A stretch of 64,000 bases of DNA from CAVSCR01 sp963726575 (GCA_963726575.1 CAVSCR010000003.1:744001-808000); one strand, 5' to 3'. Shown: positions 53,066 to 62,455, numbered from the stretch's first letter. Notes: generated from the sequence alone by a model not told the origin. Numbers and translations: made by a program.

Positions 53066-53755
53066 TCAGGCCTGGTCGGACACGAACACGTGACCGGCGA
53101 TCGCCAGGTCGAGCTCGGCGTACTCCATGCCACTGCCGGCAAGGATCCCGCCATCGGACCGACTCGCCTTGATCACTTCACCTGGTCGGATCCCCGCCCG
53201 GCGCAACCGCGTCATGAGGTCGACGTCGTCCTGCACCGGCTCACCGATTCGGCGAACAACGAGGCGCACCGTCCGGTCGTCGAGCGGAACAGCCTGGTCG
53301 AGCCCGACCTCGGGGGCCGCACTCGCCGGTACGGAGCCACCCAGCTCGTCGAGCCCGGGAATCGGGTTGCCGAACGGCGAGTGCGTCGGGTTGCCCAGGA
53401 GGGTCAGGATGCGTCGTTCGACGTGCTCGCTCATGACGTGCTCCCAACGGCAGGCCTCAGCGTGCACGTCTTCCCAGTCGAGGCCGATCACATCGACCAG
53501 CAGGCACTCGGCGAGCCGATGCTTGCGCATCACGCGCACGGCCATGGCCCTTCCCCGTGCCGTCAGCTCCAGATGCCGGTCCCCTTGGACCGTGAGCAAT
53601 CCGTCGCGTTCCATGCGGGCGACCGTCTGGCTCACTGTCGGACCGCTTTGGCCAAGCTGCTCGGCGATCCGCGCCCGCAGCGGCACGACGCCCTCTTCCT
53701 CGAGCTCGTACACCGTGCGCAGGTACATCTCGGTGGTGTCGATGAGCTCGCTCAC
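53066..53755 (-). CDS. DtxR/IdeR-type metal-dependent repressor
   Basis: A 229-residue regulator of the iron- or manganese-dependent class. The DNA-binding domain covers about 1-72 with helix-turn-helix S-G-P-T-V-S-Q-T-V-A-R-M. The dimerisation and metal-binding part has E-D-V-H-A-E-A-C-R-W-E-H-V-M-S near residues 95-109 (Cys, Glu, His ligands). The C-terminal SH3-like/FeoA domain follows at about 150-225. GTG 53755 overlaps the stop of the amidohydrolase gene (GTGA), an unusual neighbour for such a regulator. It precedes the aminotransferase gene by 52 nt. No standard iron box could be identified around it. Confidence 0.9.
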   Translation of the reverse strand: MSELIDTTEMYLRTVYELEEEGVVPLRARIAEQLGQSGPTVSQTVARMERDGLLTVQGDRHLELTARGRAMAVRVMRKHRLAECLLVDVIGLDWEDVHAEACRWEHVMSEHVERRILTLLGNPTHSPFGNPIPGLDELGGSVPASAAPEVGLDQAVPLDDRTVRLVVRRIGEPVQDDVDLMTRLRRAGIRPGEVIKASRSDGGILAGSGMEYAELDLAIAGHVFVSDQA

Positions 53756-55405
53756 GTGGCGCCTCGCTCGTAGACGGTGACACCAGACGCAACGGTACGA
53801 CGCACGTTCGCGGTCAGCAGGACGTCAGCCGACCCTTCGAACACATCCGGATCGATGACGACGAAGTCGGCGAGCATCCCCGGCATCAGCCGACCACGAT
53901 CCCGCTCGTCGAAGCACGACCACGCCGCGTCGGCAGTGCCGTGCACCACGGCTTCCTGCAGCGGACGCACCTGGTCGGCACCGCGCCCGACCGGCAGCGA
54001 CGGGTTCAATGCCGACCGCCTCGTGGCAGCGATGTACATGTTGGGCAGCGGCGCGTAGGGAGCTGTCGGTGCGTCTGTGCCGAAGACGAGTCGCACGCCG
54101 GCATGCACCAGGTCGGCCCAGCGGAACCCGTGGCTGCCACGCGGTTCTCCGAGCATGTCGATCCAGTTGTCGGTGATCGCCGGGTCGGCGTGGACGGGCT
54201 GCATGGAGGCGGTCACTTCGAGCTCGACGAACCGCGCGATGTCGGCAGGGTCCAGGTACTCGATGTGCTCGATGCGATGGCGTCGACCGTTTGTCCCGTT
54301 GGCCTGGCGAGCCTCGGCCAGCGCCGTCAGTGCGTTGCTGACGGCGGCGTCGCCGATGGCGTGCATCGCCACCTGCAGCCCGGCAGCATCTGCCGCGACG
54401 ACAACGGGGATGAGCTCGTCGACGTCCCAAATGGGGTCAGCCAGCACGTCGGTCGTGTAGGGCTGGCTCACGTGTGCCGTGCAGCCGTCGATGGTTCCGT
54501 CGACGACGATCTTGACCCCCGCGACGCGGAATTGCCGGTGCTGGTACTTGTTCGCCAGCTCGGACGCGTGCTGGACGCGGTCGAGGTGATCGGCCCGACT
54601 GCCCGAGCGCTCCACCATGTAGTGACCGACCACGTTCAACGTGAGCAGTCCCGATTGAGCCGCATCGGCCAGCAGCTCCACTTCCGTGTCGTCCAGCCCC
54701 ATGTCGATCACCCCGGTGATGCCCGACGCGTGAGCCGCCTGCTGCAGCGCCATCAGATGGTGTCGGCGCTCCTCGTCGGTCCGGCGTTGCCCCATGGGCG
54801 CCCATGCGTACTCGTGGGCGGCGGTCTCGCTCAACAGCCCGGTCGCCCGCCCGCTCGCGTCGCGGACGACCTCGCCCCCCACCGGGTTCGGGGTCGAGGC
54901 ATCGATACCAAGTTCGGCCATGCCACGACTGTTCAGCCACACGAAGTGGTAGTCGGCGCTGTCCATGAGCACCGGGCGATCGTGCACGACGGCGTCGAGC
55001 ATCGCGGCCGTCGGTGCACGGCCCGGAATCGGCGTCGAAGAGCCAGCCTCGCCCGAGCACCCACTCGTCGTCGGGGTGCCGCGCCGCGTGGCGGGCCAGG
55101 GCCGCCTGGATGGCGGCCAGGTCCGGCGCCAGCTCCAGGTCGACGCGTTCGAGCGCCTCGCCCGCCATGAACGTGTGGAAGTGGCCGTCGATGAAGCCCG
55201 GCACCACCAAGGCACCCTCGAGCTGCTCGACCGGTGCTTGCGGCGCCAGTGAGCGCACCTCGTCGTCGCCCCCTACGGCGACGATCCGGTCCTCCGACAC
55301 CGCCAGCGCCGTGGCCCACGGTCGGTCCGGGTCGGAGGTGAAGATCCGGCCGCCGACGAGCACGGCGTCAGCGAAGGGGAGGGCGGCGGCGTCCGGCGAG
55401 GTCAT
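53752..55405 (-). pseudogene. YtcJ-like amidohydrolase, one-base frameshift
   Basis: An enzyme of the metal-dependent amidohydrolase superfamily (Amidohydro_3), about 550 residues if intact. From ATG 55405: V-L-V-G-G-R-I-F-T near residue 17, V-V-P-G-F-I-D-G-H-F-H-T near 68-79 (metal-binding H-x-H), G-R-G-W-L-F-D-A-D near 118. The frame then changes and resumes as P-G-R-A-P-T-A-A-M-L-D-A-V-V, continuing to the stop at 53752. The total is 3n+1 nt; removing one T of the TT pair at 55027-55028 restores the frame. The rest is undamaged, including I-E-H-I-E-Y and F-G-T-D-A-P-T-A. dtxR starts in its stop codon. Confidence 0.83.
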
Positions 55406-55470
55406 GAGGTGATCCTGCCGCACGGTTGCGCAACCGGCTCACGCCGCTTCCTCGCCACTACTCTGAGCGG

Positions 55471-56262
55471 ATGCGGGTCGTCAGCGTGGTCAGCCTGAAG
55501 GGCGGCGTCGGCAAGACGACCGTCACGTTGGGGCTGGCGGGCGCGGCCATGGGTCGGGGACTGCGCACCCTGCTGGTCGATATCGACCCCCAGGCCAACG
55601 CGAGCACGGTGGTGGACCCAGCGCAGGTGTCGTTCACCATCAACGACGTCCTCGCCGATGCGCGGGCCGGCATCCTCGCCGAGGCCGTGGTGGCCAGCGG
55701 ATGGGGCGAGGGACTCGACGTCGTCGCCAGCGAGCGTGCGCTGGAGCACCGTGCCGTTCCGGAGGGACACGGCGCGCTGCGCCTGCGGATCACGATGCAA
55801 GGAATCCAGGCGCGCTACGACCTCGTTCTCATCGACACCCCTCCGGCGCTCGGCGAGCTCACTCGCAACGCTCTTGCTGCGAGCGACCAGGCGCTGGTCG
55901 TGACCGAGCCCGCCATGTTCGCGCTGCAAGGCGCCCAGCAGGCGCTCGAGGCAATTTCGGTGGTACGTGGGTACAACCTGCGGCTGCACACGGCCGGCAT
56001 CGTCGTGAACAAGGTGCGCACGCAGTCCGCAGAGCACCGATACCGGCTCGCCGAGCTCGCCCTGACCTACGGCGAGCTGGTGCTGCAGCCGCCGATCCCG
56101 GACCGGGCCGTGGTGCAACAGGCATCCGGTGCCTGCCTGCCATTGCAGTCGTGGCACAGCGCACCCGCGCGGGAAGTCAGTCACGTCTACGACACGTACC
56201 TCGACCACTTGCTGGCCGTCGAGGAAACGGACAACCCGCTGCGGATGAATGCGGATGCCTGA
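55471..56262 (+). CDS. ParA-family ATPase
   Basis: A 263-residue Walker-type ATPase of the ParA/Soj class. The deviant Walker A is K-G-G-V-G-K-T-T (Lys in both positions) near residues 10-17, followed by L-L-V-D-I-D-P-Q-A-N-A-S near 35 and Walker B L-V-L-I-D-T-P-P near 123. No N-terminal DNA-binding extension is present, so it is the short, plasmid Ib-like or Soj-like form. ATG 55471 has G-A-G-C-G-G just ahead. The gene is followed by a ribbon-helix-helix protein with a 30-nt gap, an arrangement typical of partition cassettes, and then by udgX. It diverges from the amidohydrolase gene. Confidence 0.9.
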   Translation: MRVVSVVSLKGGVGKTTVTLGLAGAAMGRGLRTLLVDIDPQANASTVVDPAQVSFTINDVLADARAGILAEAVVASGWGEGLDVVASERALEHRAVPEGHGALRLRITMQGIQARYDLVLIDTPPALGELTRNALAASDQALVVTEPAMFALQGAQQALEAISVVRGYNLRLHTAGIVVNKVRTQSAEHRYRLAELALTYGELVLQPPIPDRAVVQQASGACLPLQSWHSAPAREVSHVYDTYLDHLLAVEETDNPLRMNADA

Positions 56263-56292
56263 CACCGGCCAGTCAGACCGAAGGAGCCCACT

Positions 56293-56619
56293 GTGAGCCG
56301 TACCCCCGAGCCTCGCCCGGCCCTGCAGAAGGCGCCCGACGGTGCGGTACATCCCGCCACGGCCCCCCGCACGAGCCCGCCCAAGCACCTGCACGCCGCA
56401 CCACAAGCCCCGACCGTCGTATCGGCGGCGAGCACCTACAAGCCAGGTGACCTGCGAGCCCGCAAGGCCAAGAGCAAGACCCCGTCCGAACCCCTGGTGG
56501 ACCTGAAGGTCGAGGTACCCAAGAGCGTGCGCAAAACCGCTCGCAAGAAGGCTGAGCGCAGGGGCGAGGACCTCAACATGGTGGTGACGACCCTGCTGCG
56601 AGCCTGGGTCGACGGCTGA
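56293..56619 (+). CDS. Small RHH-type DNA-binding protein, probable ParA partner
   Basis: A 108-residue protein. Residues 1-65 are disordered, rich in Pro, Ala and Lys, with a basic stretch (A-R-K-A-K-S-K) around 57. Residues about 68-108 look like a ribbon-helix-helix domain: V-D-L-K-V-E-V-P-K-S-V-R-K-T-A-R (strand and helix 1), then G-E-D-L-N-M-V-V-T-T-L-L-R-A-W (helix 2). This design equals small ParB-type centromere-binding partners, where the unfolded N-terminal arm stimulates ParA. GTG 56293 was used. It is located between parA and udgX with short gaps. Confidence 0.75.
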   Translation: MSRTPEPRPALQKAPDGAVHPATAPRTSPPKHLHAAPQAPTVVSAASTYKPGDLRARKAKSKTPSEPLVDLKVEVPKSVRKTARKKAERRGEDLNMVVTTLLRAWVDG

Positions 56620-56621
56620 CC

Positions 56622-57299
56622 TTGAGCGCCGACACCACCTCGCCTCCGGGACATCCGCCGGCAACAACGCCGGTGCCCGACAGCGCGGGGATCGACCAGC
56701 TTGCTGTCGCCGCGTACTCCTGCTCGGCCTGCGAGCTGGCCGAGAAGGCCACCCAGACGGTGTTCAGCAAGGGTTCGGCGACCGCGCGGGTTGCCCTGGT
56801 GGGCGAACAGCCCGGCGACGTCGAGGACCAGCAGGGCCGACCGTTCGTGGGACCCGCCGGGCAGCTGTTGACGCGCGCGATCGGTGACGCGGGCCTCGAG
56901 CCGACCGACTGCTACGTGACCAATGCCGTCAAGCACTTCCGCTTCTTGCAGCGAGCACCGGGCCAGCGCCGGATCCACCAGACACCGGAGCTGCATCACA
57001 TCAGCGCCTGCCGCCCGTGGCTGGTCGCGGAGTTGAGCGTGGTCGATCCCGACGTCGTGGTGCTGCTGGGAGCCACCGCCGGCAAGGCGCTGCTCGGCCC
57101 CGACTTCCGGGTGATGCGGCGGCGTGGCGTCCTGATTCCGCGGTTCGGGCGTGGCATCGAACCGGGCGCGCGCCGGCTGGGCTGGTTCGTCGCGACCTTG
57201 CACCCGTCGGCGGTCTTGCGTGCCGACGACCAGGACGCGGCCTACGCGACTTTGGTGTCCGACCTGAAACTGGCCGCTTCGGTTCTGGAGGCCGCGTGA
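56622..57299 (+). CDS. UdgX-type uracil-DNA-binding protein
   Basis: A 225-residue member of the uracil-DNA glycosylase superfamily, branch UdgX. The active-site motif is G61-E-Q-P-G-D66. After it comes the branch-specific loop with R116-R-I-H119-Q-T-P, the His of which in the mycobacterial protein attaches covalently to DNA after uracil removal. The last motif is L-H-P-S-A-V-L-R near 190. Cys34, Cys37, Cys97 and Cys130 could bind an iron-sulfur cluster. It probably marks or shields uracil-damaged DNA. TTG 56622 is 2 nt after the preceding stop; the next gene starts in its stop codon (GTGA). Confidence 0.87.
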   Translation: MSADTTSPPGHPPATTPVPDSAGIDQLAVAAYSCSACELAEKATQTVFSKGSATARVALVGEQPGDVEDQQGRPFVGPAGQLLTRAIGDAGLEPTDCYVTNAVKHFRFLQRAPGQRRIHQTPELHHISACRPWLVAELSVVDPDVVVLLGATAGKALLGPDFRVMRRRGVLIPRFGRGIEPGARRLGWFVATLHPSAVLRADDQDAAYATLVSDLKLAASVLEAA

Positions 57300-58267
57300 C
57301 GGCGCCGTCGACCGCCTCCGCCCATGGGTGGAGCCACGTCGCCCGCGCCGCCCACTGGGAACTGCGGCGATGGAGCTACCTCGACCTGGGGGGCGGGGCA
57401 GAAGACACGGTGTTCATCGCGGGGAGCGGCCGCAGCGGAACGACCTGGGTCGAGGAGGTCGTGGACCGCCACCACGACCATCGGGTGATGTTCGAGCCGT
57501 TCTGGCCGCTGCGGGTCCCGTCCGTCGCCGCGATCACGGAGGGTCTGTACCTGCGCAACGACAACCGCGACGCCCGCTACGTGCAGCCGGTGCAACGCGT
57601 CCTGGAGGGTCGGCTGCGCAACGGCTGGGTCGACCACCTGAACCGGGTGCGCGTGGCCCGCAAGCGACTGGTCAAGGAGATCCGGGCCAACTGCTGGTTG
57701 GGTTGGGCGGCGCGCCGCTGGCCGCAGATGCCCATGGTGTTCGTGATCCGTCATCCGCTGGCCGTCGCGACCAGCGGGTTGGGCATGGGGTGGTCAGACG
57801 GCCTCAACCGGACCTTGGAACAGCCGACGCTCATGGCCGACCACTGCGCCGACCACGTGGAGTACCTCCGCAGTCTCACCGACCCGCTGGAGCGTGCGGT
57901 GGCCCGATGGTGCGTCGAGAACCTGGTGCCGTTCCGGACGCTCGGCCCCGACCGCGCCACCCTGGTCCTCTACGAGGACCTCGTGGCGCAGCCCGCACGC
58001 GAGGCGGAACGGTTGCTGCAAGCGTTCGGCCAACGCCCCGACGCCGCACTCGCCGCGGCGCTCGCCCGTCCCTCGCACCTCAGCGCCGGGGGCACCGCGG
58101 CGACCATGGGATCAGGGCCCGTGACGGCGTGGCGCGACCGGCTCGATCCGACGCAGCGCAGTCGGGCTGTCGCGGTCGTACGACGACTCGGTTTCGGCGA
58201 GGTCTACGGCGACGACCCGTGGCCGAACAGCCCTGCAGCGCATCAGTGGTGGGCCGGCGCACAGTAG
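57296..58267 (+). CDS. Sulfotransferase family protein
   Basis: A 323-residue protein that would move a sulfo group from PAPS to an unknown acceptor. The 5'-phosphosulfate loop is F-I-A-G-S-G-R-S-G-T-T-W near residues 40-51; the 3'-phosphate element fits V-F-V-I-R-H-P-L-A-V-A-T-S near 148-160; and L-V-L-Y-E-D-L-V near 222. GTG 57296 overlaps the udgX stop by 4 nt. It is odd in an operon with parA and udgX; it may be functionally separate but transcribed together. It ends 18 nt from the convergent carboxylate-amine ligase gene. Confidence 0.82.
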   Translation: MTAPSTASAHGWSHVARAAHWELRRWSYLDLGGGAEDTVFIAGSGRSGTTWVEEVVDRHHDHRVMFEPFWPLRVPSVAAITEGLYLRNDNRDARYVQPVQRVLEGRLRNGWVDHLNRVRVARKRLVKEIRANCWLGWAARRWPQMPMVFVIRHPLAVATSGLGMGWSDGLNRTLEQPTLMADHCADHVEYLRSLTDPLERAVARWCVENLVPFRTLGPDRATLVLYEDLVAQPAREAERLLQAFGQRPDAALAAALARPSHLSAGGTAATMGSGPVTAWRDRLDPTQRSRAVAVVRRLGFGEVYGDDPWPNSPAAHQWWAGAQ

Positions 58268-58285
58268 GCGTCCCAGATCGACGCG

Positions 58286-59425
58286 TCAGTCGGGAAGGCC
58301 GTGCTTCATCTCGTCGACCAGGAGCGCAACCACGGCGCGCAGGTTCCCGTCAGCCGCTGCGGCTGCCGCACGCTGCCGCTCGTAGCTCGCACCGACCTGC
58401 AGCACGTGTTCGACGCGGGCCAGCTCCTTCTCGCACTCCAGCTTGCGCGCCACCGGCATGAGGTCGTCGGCGAGGTCGAGGATGGCTTCGCGCGCGGGGC
58501 GGATCGTGGTGCCGTGGTCGTCGAGGATGATCTCGGCGTCCAAGCCGTACCGCGCCGCACGCCACTTGTTCTCGCGAACGACCCAGGACTTGGGCGTGGG
58601 CAGCACGTAACCCCGGTCGAGCTGCCGGTCGAACGACTCCACCAGGCACTGGCTCAGGGCGGCGATGACGCCGATCTCCTCCAGGGTGGGAAGGCCGTCG
58701 CAGATGCGCAGCTCGACGGTGCCGAAGTTCGGGTGGGGCCGGATGTCCCACCAGACCTCGCGAATCGTCTCGATCGTCTTGGTGGAGATCAGGGTCTCCA
58801 GGTAGTCCTCGAAGTCGTCCCAGCCGGTGAGCGCATAGGGCAGCCCAGCAGTGGGCAGGCCTTCGAACACCTTGCTCCTGGCCGAGGCCAAGCCGGTGTC
58901 GGTGCCGATCCAGTACGGCGACGACGCCGACAACGCCAGGAAGTGCGGCACATACGCGGTCAGCGCGTTGTTGATCGGGATGGCCTTCTCGAAGGAGCGG
59001 ACGCCCACGTGCACGTGTACTCCGAAGATCTGCAACCGCCGAGCCAGCCACTGCATGTTCTCCACGAGCTGGGCGTACCGCGGGTTCGGGCTGATCTTCT
59101 GGGTCATCCAGTCGGTGGTCGGGTGCGTTCCTGAGCACATGACGTCGATCCCACGACGATCGGCCGCCTGGCTGACCTCCTCGACGGTCCCTGCCAGGTC
59201 CTTGCACGCCTCGTCGACCGTCTGGCAGATGCCCGTGATCACCTCGATGGTCGACTCGAGCAGCTCGTGCTTGGCCTTCGGATGCTCCTCGCCCGGCACG
59301 GGCGCGATCTCGGCGAGGATCTCGCTGGCCGCCGAGGTCAGCTCGCCGGTCTCCCGGTCGACCAGCTCCAGCTCCCATTCGACGCCGAGACTGGCTCGCT
59401 CCGAGGGCTGGAAGGGAACCTTCAT
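58286..59425 (-). CDS. Carboxylate-amine ligase, GCS2 family (YbdK-like)
   Basis: A 379-residue ATP-dependent ligase of the GCS2 family, related to plant-type gamma-glutamylcysteine synthetase. Seen: S-L-G-V-E-W-E-L-E-L-V-D near residues 12-23, H-P-K-A-K-H-E-L-L-E-S-T-I-E-V-I-T-G-I near 48-66, G-V-H-V-H-V-G-V-R near 134-142 and F-G-T-V-E-L-R-I-C-D near 235-244, all family hallmarks. Actual substrates in Actinomycetota are unclear; weak gamma-glutamylcysteine synthetase activity is known for the E. coli member. ATG 59425 is the start. It diverges from the APC permease gene, with a 125-nt gap. Confidence 0.9.
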   Translation of the reverse strand: MKVPFQPSERASLGVEWELELVDRETGELTSAASEILAEIAPVPGEEHPKAKHELLESTIEVITGICQTVDEACKDLAGTVEEVSQAADRRGIDVMCSGTHPTTDWMTQKISPNPRYAQLVENMQWLARRLQIFGVHVHVGVRSFEKAIPINNALTAYVPHFLALSASSPYWIGTDTGLASARSKVFEGLPTAGLPYALTGWDDFEDYLETLISTKTIETIREVWWDIRPHPNFGTVELRICDGLPTLEEIGVIAALSQCLVESFDRQLDRGYVLPTPKSWVVRENKWRAARYGLDAEIILDDHGTTIRPAREAILDLADDLMPVARKLECEKELARVEHVLQVGASYERQRAAAAAADGNLRAVVALLVDEMKHGLPD

Positions 59426-59550
59426 GAGGCGAACAGTAGGACCGCCCAGGCGTCAGCGGGCGGGTCTTCGGTCCTTCGGTCCAGGTCACCGCGAAGTAAC
59501 GATCGAGAGTTTCTCCCCGAGAGGCCCTCGCTCCGCTACCGTTCGACGCC

Positions 59551-61141
59551 ATGAGCGATGAGATGCATGGCCACGTCCCTACCGTCGCCGAAGTCAGCGA
59601 GCTCGACCTCACCGCCGACGCGGTGGAAGAGACTCAGCACCTGCAACGGCACTTCGGCCGACGCGAGATCCTCCTGTTCACCATCTGCACGTTGGTCGGC
59701 GTCGACTCGATCGGCGCGATCGCGAACTCCGGCCCCGAGGCCTTCAGCTGGCTGATCCTGCTGGGACTCATCTTCTTCGTGCCGCAGGGCCTGCTGTTCG
59801 CCGAGCTCGGCACCGCGTTCCCGGAGGAGGGCGGCCCCTACATCTGGGCCCGTCTCGCCTTCGGGCGCTATGTCGGCGCGGTCAACAACTTCCTCTACTG
59901 GATCACGAACCCGGTGTGGTTCGGCGGAACGCTCGCGACGCTGGCCATCGCGACGTGGGAGACGTTCTTCAACAGCAACAACCCGCTGCCGACCTGGGCC
60001 TTCTTCGCCTTCGGCATCATCTTCATCTGGGTCGGGACACTCTCGGCGATCCTGTCGTTCTCGGTCGGCAAGTGGATCCCGATCTCGGGCGCCTGGGCGC
60101 GCTTCCTGCTGCTCGGGTTCTTCACCGTCTCGGTGTTCATCTTCGCGGTCAAGCACGGCATCCACGGCGTGACGGCAGGCGACTTCAAGGTCACCTACAC
60201 GGGGTTCGTCGGCTCTGATCGGTCTGATCATGTTCAGCCTGGTCGGCTTCGAACTTCCCAACACGGCCGGCGACGAGATGAAGGACGCCAAGAAGGACGT
60301 GCCGTACTCGATCCTGCGCTCGGCGGTGTGGGCCATCATTCTGTACGGCGTGCCGGTGCTCGGCATCCTGATCGTGCTGCCCGCTTCGCAGGTCACCAGC
60401 ATCGGTGGCTTCATCGACGCGATCAAGTCGGTCTTCACCGTCTACGGCGGCTCGATTGCCAGCGACGGCACCGCCACGTTGAGCGGAGCCGGTGCATTGC
60501 TCGGCGGCTTCGCCGCGATCATGTTCATCCTCTGCACTTTGTCTTCCGGCACCACGTGGATCATGGGCTCGGACCGGGCGCTGGCGGTGTCGGGCTACGA
60601 CGGCGCCGCTCCGCGGTACTTCGGCCGGTTCAGCCCACGATTCGGCACGCCGGTGCGCGTGAACGTGATGTCGGGAATCCTCTCCACCCTGGTTCTCTAC
60701 ATGGTGTGGCTGATGGAGGGTGGCAGCGCCAACGCCTCCAAGTACTTCTTCGCGATCCTGGGCATCGCGGTCTCGACCACGCTGGTCTCCTACCTCGGGG
60801 TCTTCCCGGCCCTGTGGCGCCTCCGTGTCAAGCTGCCGAACCACCCGAGGCCCTTCCGGGCACCCGCGGCCGCGTTCATCTCGATCTGGCTGACGATCCT
60901 GGTGGCTTTCGCCTCGATCCAGCTGATCGCGCCCGGGTTCCCGACCGCGTGGTTCGGTGCCGACTACCGGCCCGACGGATGGCTGGCGAGCGAGAACTGG
61001 AAGTACCTCATGACCGAGGGCGTCCCGCTGCTCATCTTCGTCGCGCTGGGCTCGCTGTTCTACGCCCTCGGTGCGCCCACGCGGCGGGACACCGGGGCCC
61101 AGGCAGTACACGCCGCAGAGGTCGTGGAAGAAGAGTCCTAG
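59551..61141 (+). pseudogene. APC-family amino acid permease, one-base frameshift
   Basis: An amino-acid/polyamine/organocation transporter of about 530 residues if corrected. From ATG 59551 the frame reads R-R-E-I-L-L-F-T-I-C-T-L-V-G-V-D near residue 42, with F-P-E-E-G-G-P-Y-I-W-A-R near 90, and five further helices through T-Y-T-G-F-V-G. Near 60212-60218 the frame must change; it goes on as L-I-G-L-I-M-F-S-L-V-G-F-E-L-P-N-T-A-G-D-E-M and remains intact up to the stop at 61139. The total span is 3n+1, so one surplus base explains the break. It may be a sequencing error. A strong hairpin follows the stop. Confidence 0.83.
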
Positions 61142-61151
61142 AACCCTCGAC

Positions 61152-61192
61152 CACTCGGGGGCCGGCTGCGCGTGTGCACCGGCCCTCGAGTG
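61152..61192. terminator. Bidirectional terminator between APC permease and MFS exporter
   Basis: A 14-bp stem (61152-61165 with 61179-61192) containing one G-T pair, with a 13-nt loop, followed on the plus strand by CCTTTCTC. It lies 11 nt after the permease stop and 11 nt after the MFS stop on the opposite strand, so it serves both convergent genes. Confidence 0.75.
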
Positions 61193-61202
61193 CCTTTCTC
61201 GA

Positions 61203-62435
61203 CTACGCGTGCGGGTGGCGCGCGTCGTAGCCGATGAACGAGCGGTATCGCAGCGCCAGCAGCGCGGTTGCACAGGCGCACGCCAGCCCGCCAAGGACGA
61301 TGGCCTCGCGCGGCCCCAGTGCCTGCGACGTCGAGCCCATGACCAGGTCACCGAGGCGCGGTCCGCCGGCGACCACGACGACGAACACCCCTTGCAGCCG
61401 GCCGCGCAGGTCGTCCGGCGTGGCCACCTGCAGGATCGTCGACCGGAACACGGCGCTGACCATGTCGAACCCGCCGGACAGGGCCAAGAAGACCAGCGCA
61501 GCAGGCAGCAGTCGCGACAAGCCGAACCCGACGATGGCGAACCCGTAGGCGATCACCATGGCGACGACCATCCGGCCCTGCCAGCGCACCCGGCCGAGCC
61601 ATCCCGAGAAGGCGGCCGCGACCAGGGCTCCGATCCCCGCGGCCGCGGCGAGGTAGCCGGCCGTCCGGGCACCTCCACCGAAGACGTCGCTGGCCATTCC
61701 GGGGAACAGGGCCCGCGGTTGGGCCAGGACCATGGCGCACATGTCGACCAAGAACGTCATGAGCAGGTTGATCCGCGTGCGCAGGAAGTGAAGGCCCTCC
61801 AGCACCGAGGCCAGCCCGGCTCGGCGGACCTCCCCCACCGGTGGCATGTGCGGCAGCCGTGAGACGCCGTAGAGAGCTGCGGTGAACGTCAGCGCGTCGA
61901 TCGTGTACGAGCCCTTGACGCCGAACCCGGCGACGGCGGCGCCACCCAGCAACGGTCCGAGCGTGAACCCCAGGTTGAAGGACACCGTGGTCAAGGTGTT
62001 CGCAGCAGGAAGGAGGTGCATGGGCAGCAGGCGCGGCAAGATCGCGGCCCTCGCCGGGTTGTTGACCGCGAAGAAGGCCGACTGTGCCGCCACCACCAGG
62101 TAGAGCAGCGGCAGCGACTGCAGGTCGAGCCACGACTGTGCCACCAGGACCAGCGAGCAGGACCACAGCCCGAGTGAGGCGATCAACGCGACGGTGCGCC
62201 GGTCGTGGGCGTCCACGATCGAGCCTCCGTACAGCCCACCCAGCACGAGCGGCAGCAGCGCGAAGCCGCCGAGCAGACCGACCGCGAAGTACGAGCCGGT
62301 CTGCTCGAAGATCTGCCAGGCCACGGTGAACGTGGCCATCTGCTGCCCGATCTGGGCGATCGAAAGGCCGGCCCACAACCGTCGGTACGGGGGGCTGGCT
62401 GTCAGCGGGGACAGATCGAGGACGATGCGGCGCAC
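61203..62435 (-). CDS. MFS exporter, EntS-like
   Basis: A 410-residue transporter with 12 hydrophobic helices of the major facilitator superfamily. The loop between helices 2 and 3 reads G-G-S-I-V-D-A-H-D-R-R-T-V near residues 67-79, a standard MFS element; the start S-P-P-Y-R-R-L-W-A-G-L-S-I-A-Q-I-G-Q-Q-M resembles the enterobactin-exporter group. It probably exports small compounds or siderophores. GTG 62435 is the start, 20 nt after pdxH on the same strand. Confidence 0.88.
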   Translation of the reverse strand: MRRIVLDLSPLTASPPYRRLWAGLSIAQIGQQMATFTVAWQIFEQTGSYFAVGLLGGFALLPLVLGGLYGGSIVDAHDRRTVALIASLGLWSCSLVLVAQSWLDLQSLPLLYLVVAAQSAFFAVNNPARAAILPRLLPMHLLPAANTLTTVSFNLGFTLGPLLGGAAVAGFGVKGSYTIDALTFTAALYGVSRLPHMPPVGEVRRAGLASVLEGLHFLRTRINLLMTFLVDMCAMVLAQPRALFPGMASDVFGGGARTAGYLAAAAGIGALVAAAFSGWLGRVRWQGRMVVAMVIAYGFAIVGFGLSRLLPAALVFLALSGGFDMVSAVFRSTILQVATPDDLRGRLQGVFVVVVAGGPRLGDLVMGSTSQALGPREAIVLGGLACACATALLALRYRSFIGYDARHPHA

Positions 62436-62455
62436 GCGTCAGCCGGGCCGTCGGA

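Noticed and set aside
53014..53154. N-terminal extension of the class III aminotransferase
   Set aside because: It would overlap dtxR in another frame and is not like the family; GTG 53013 starts at the conserved S-F-W-H-P-F block.
53066..53755. Iron box next to dtxR
   Set aside because: No palindrome of the TTAGGTTAGGCTAACCTAA type is present in 53014-53065 or 55406-55470.
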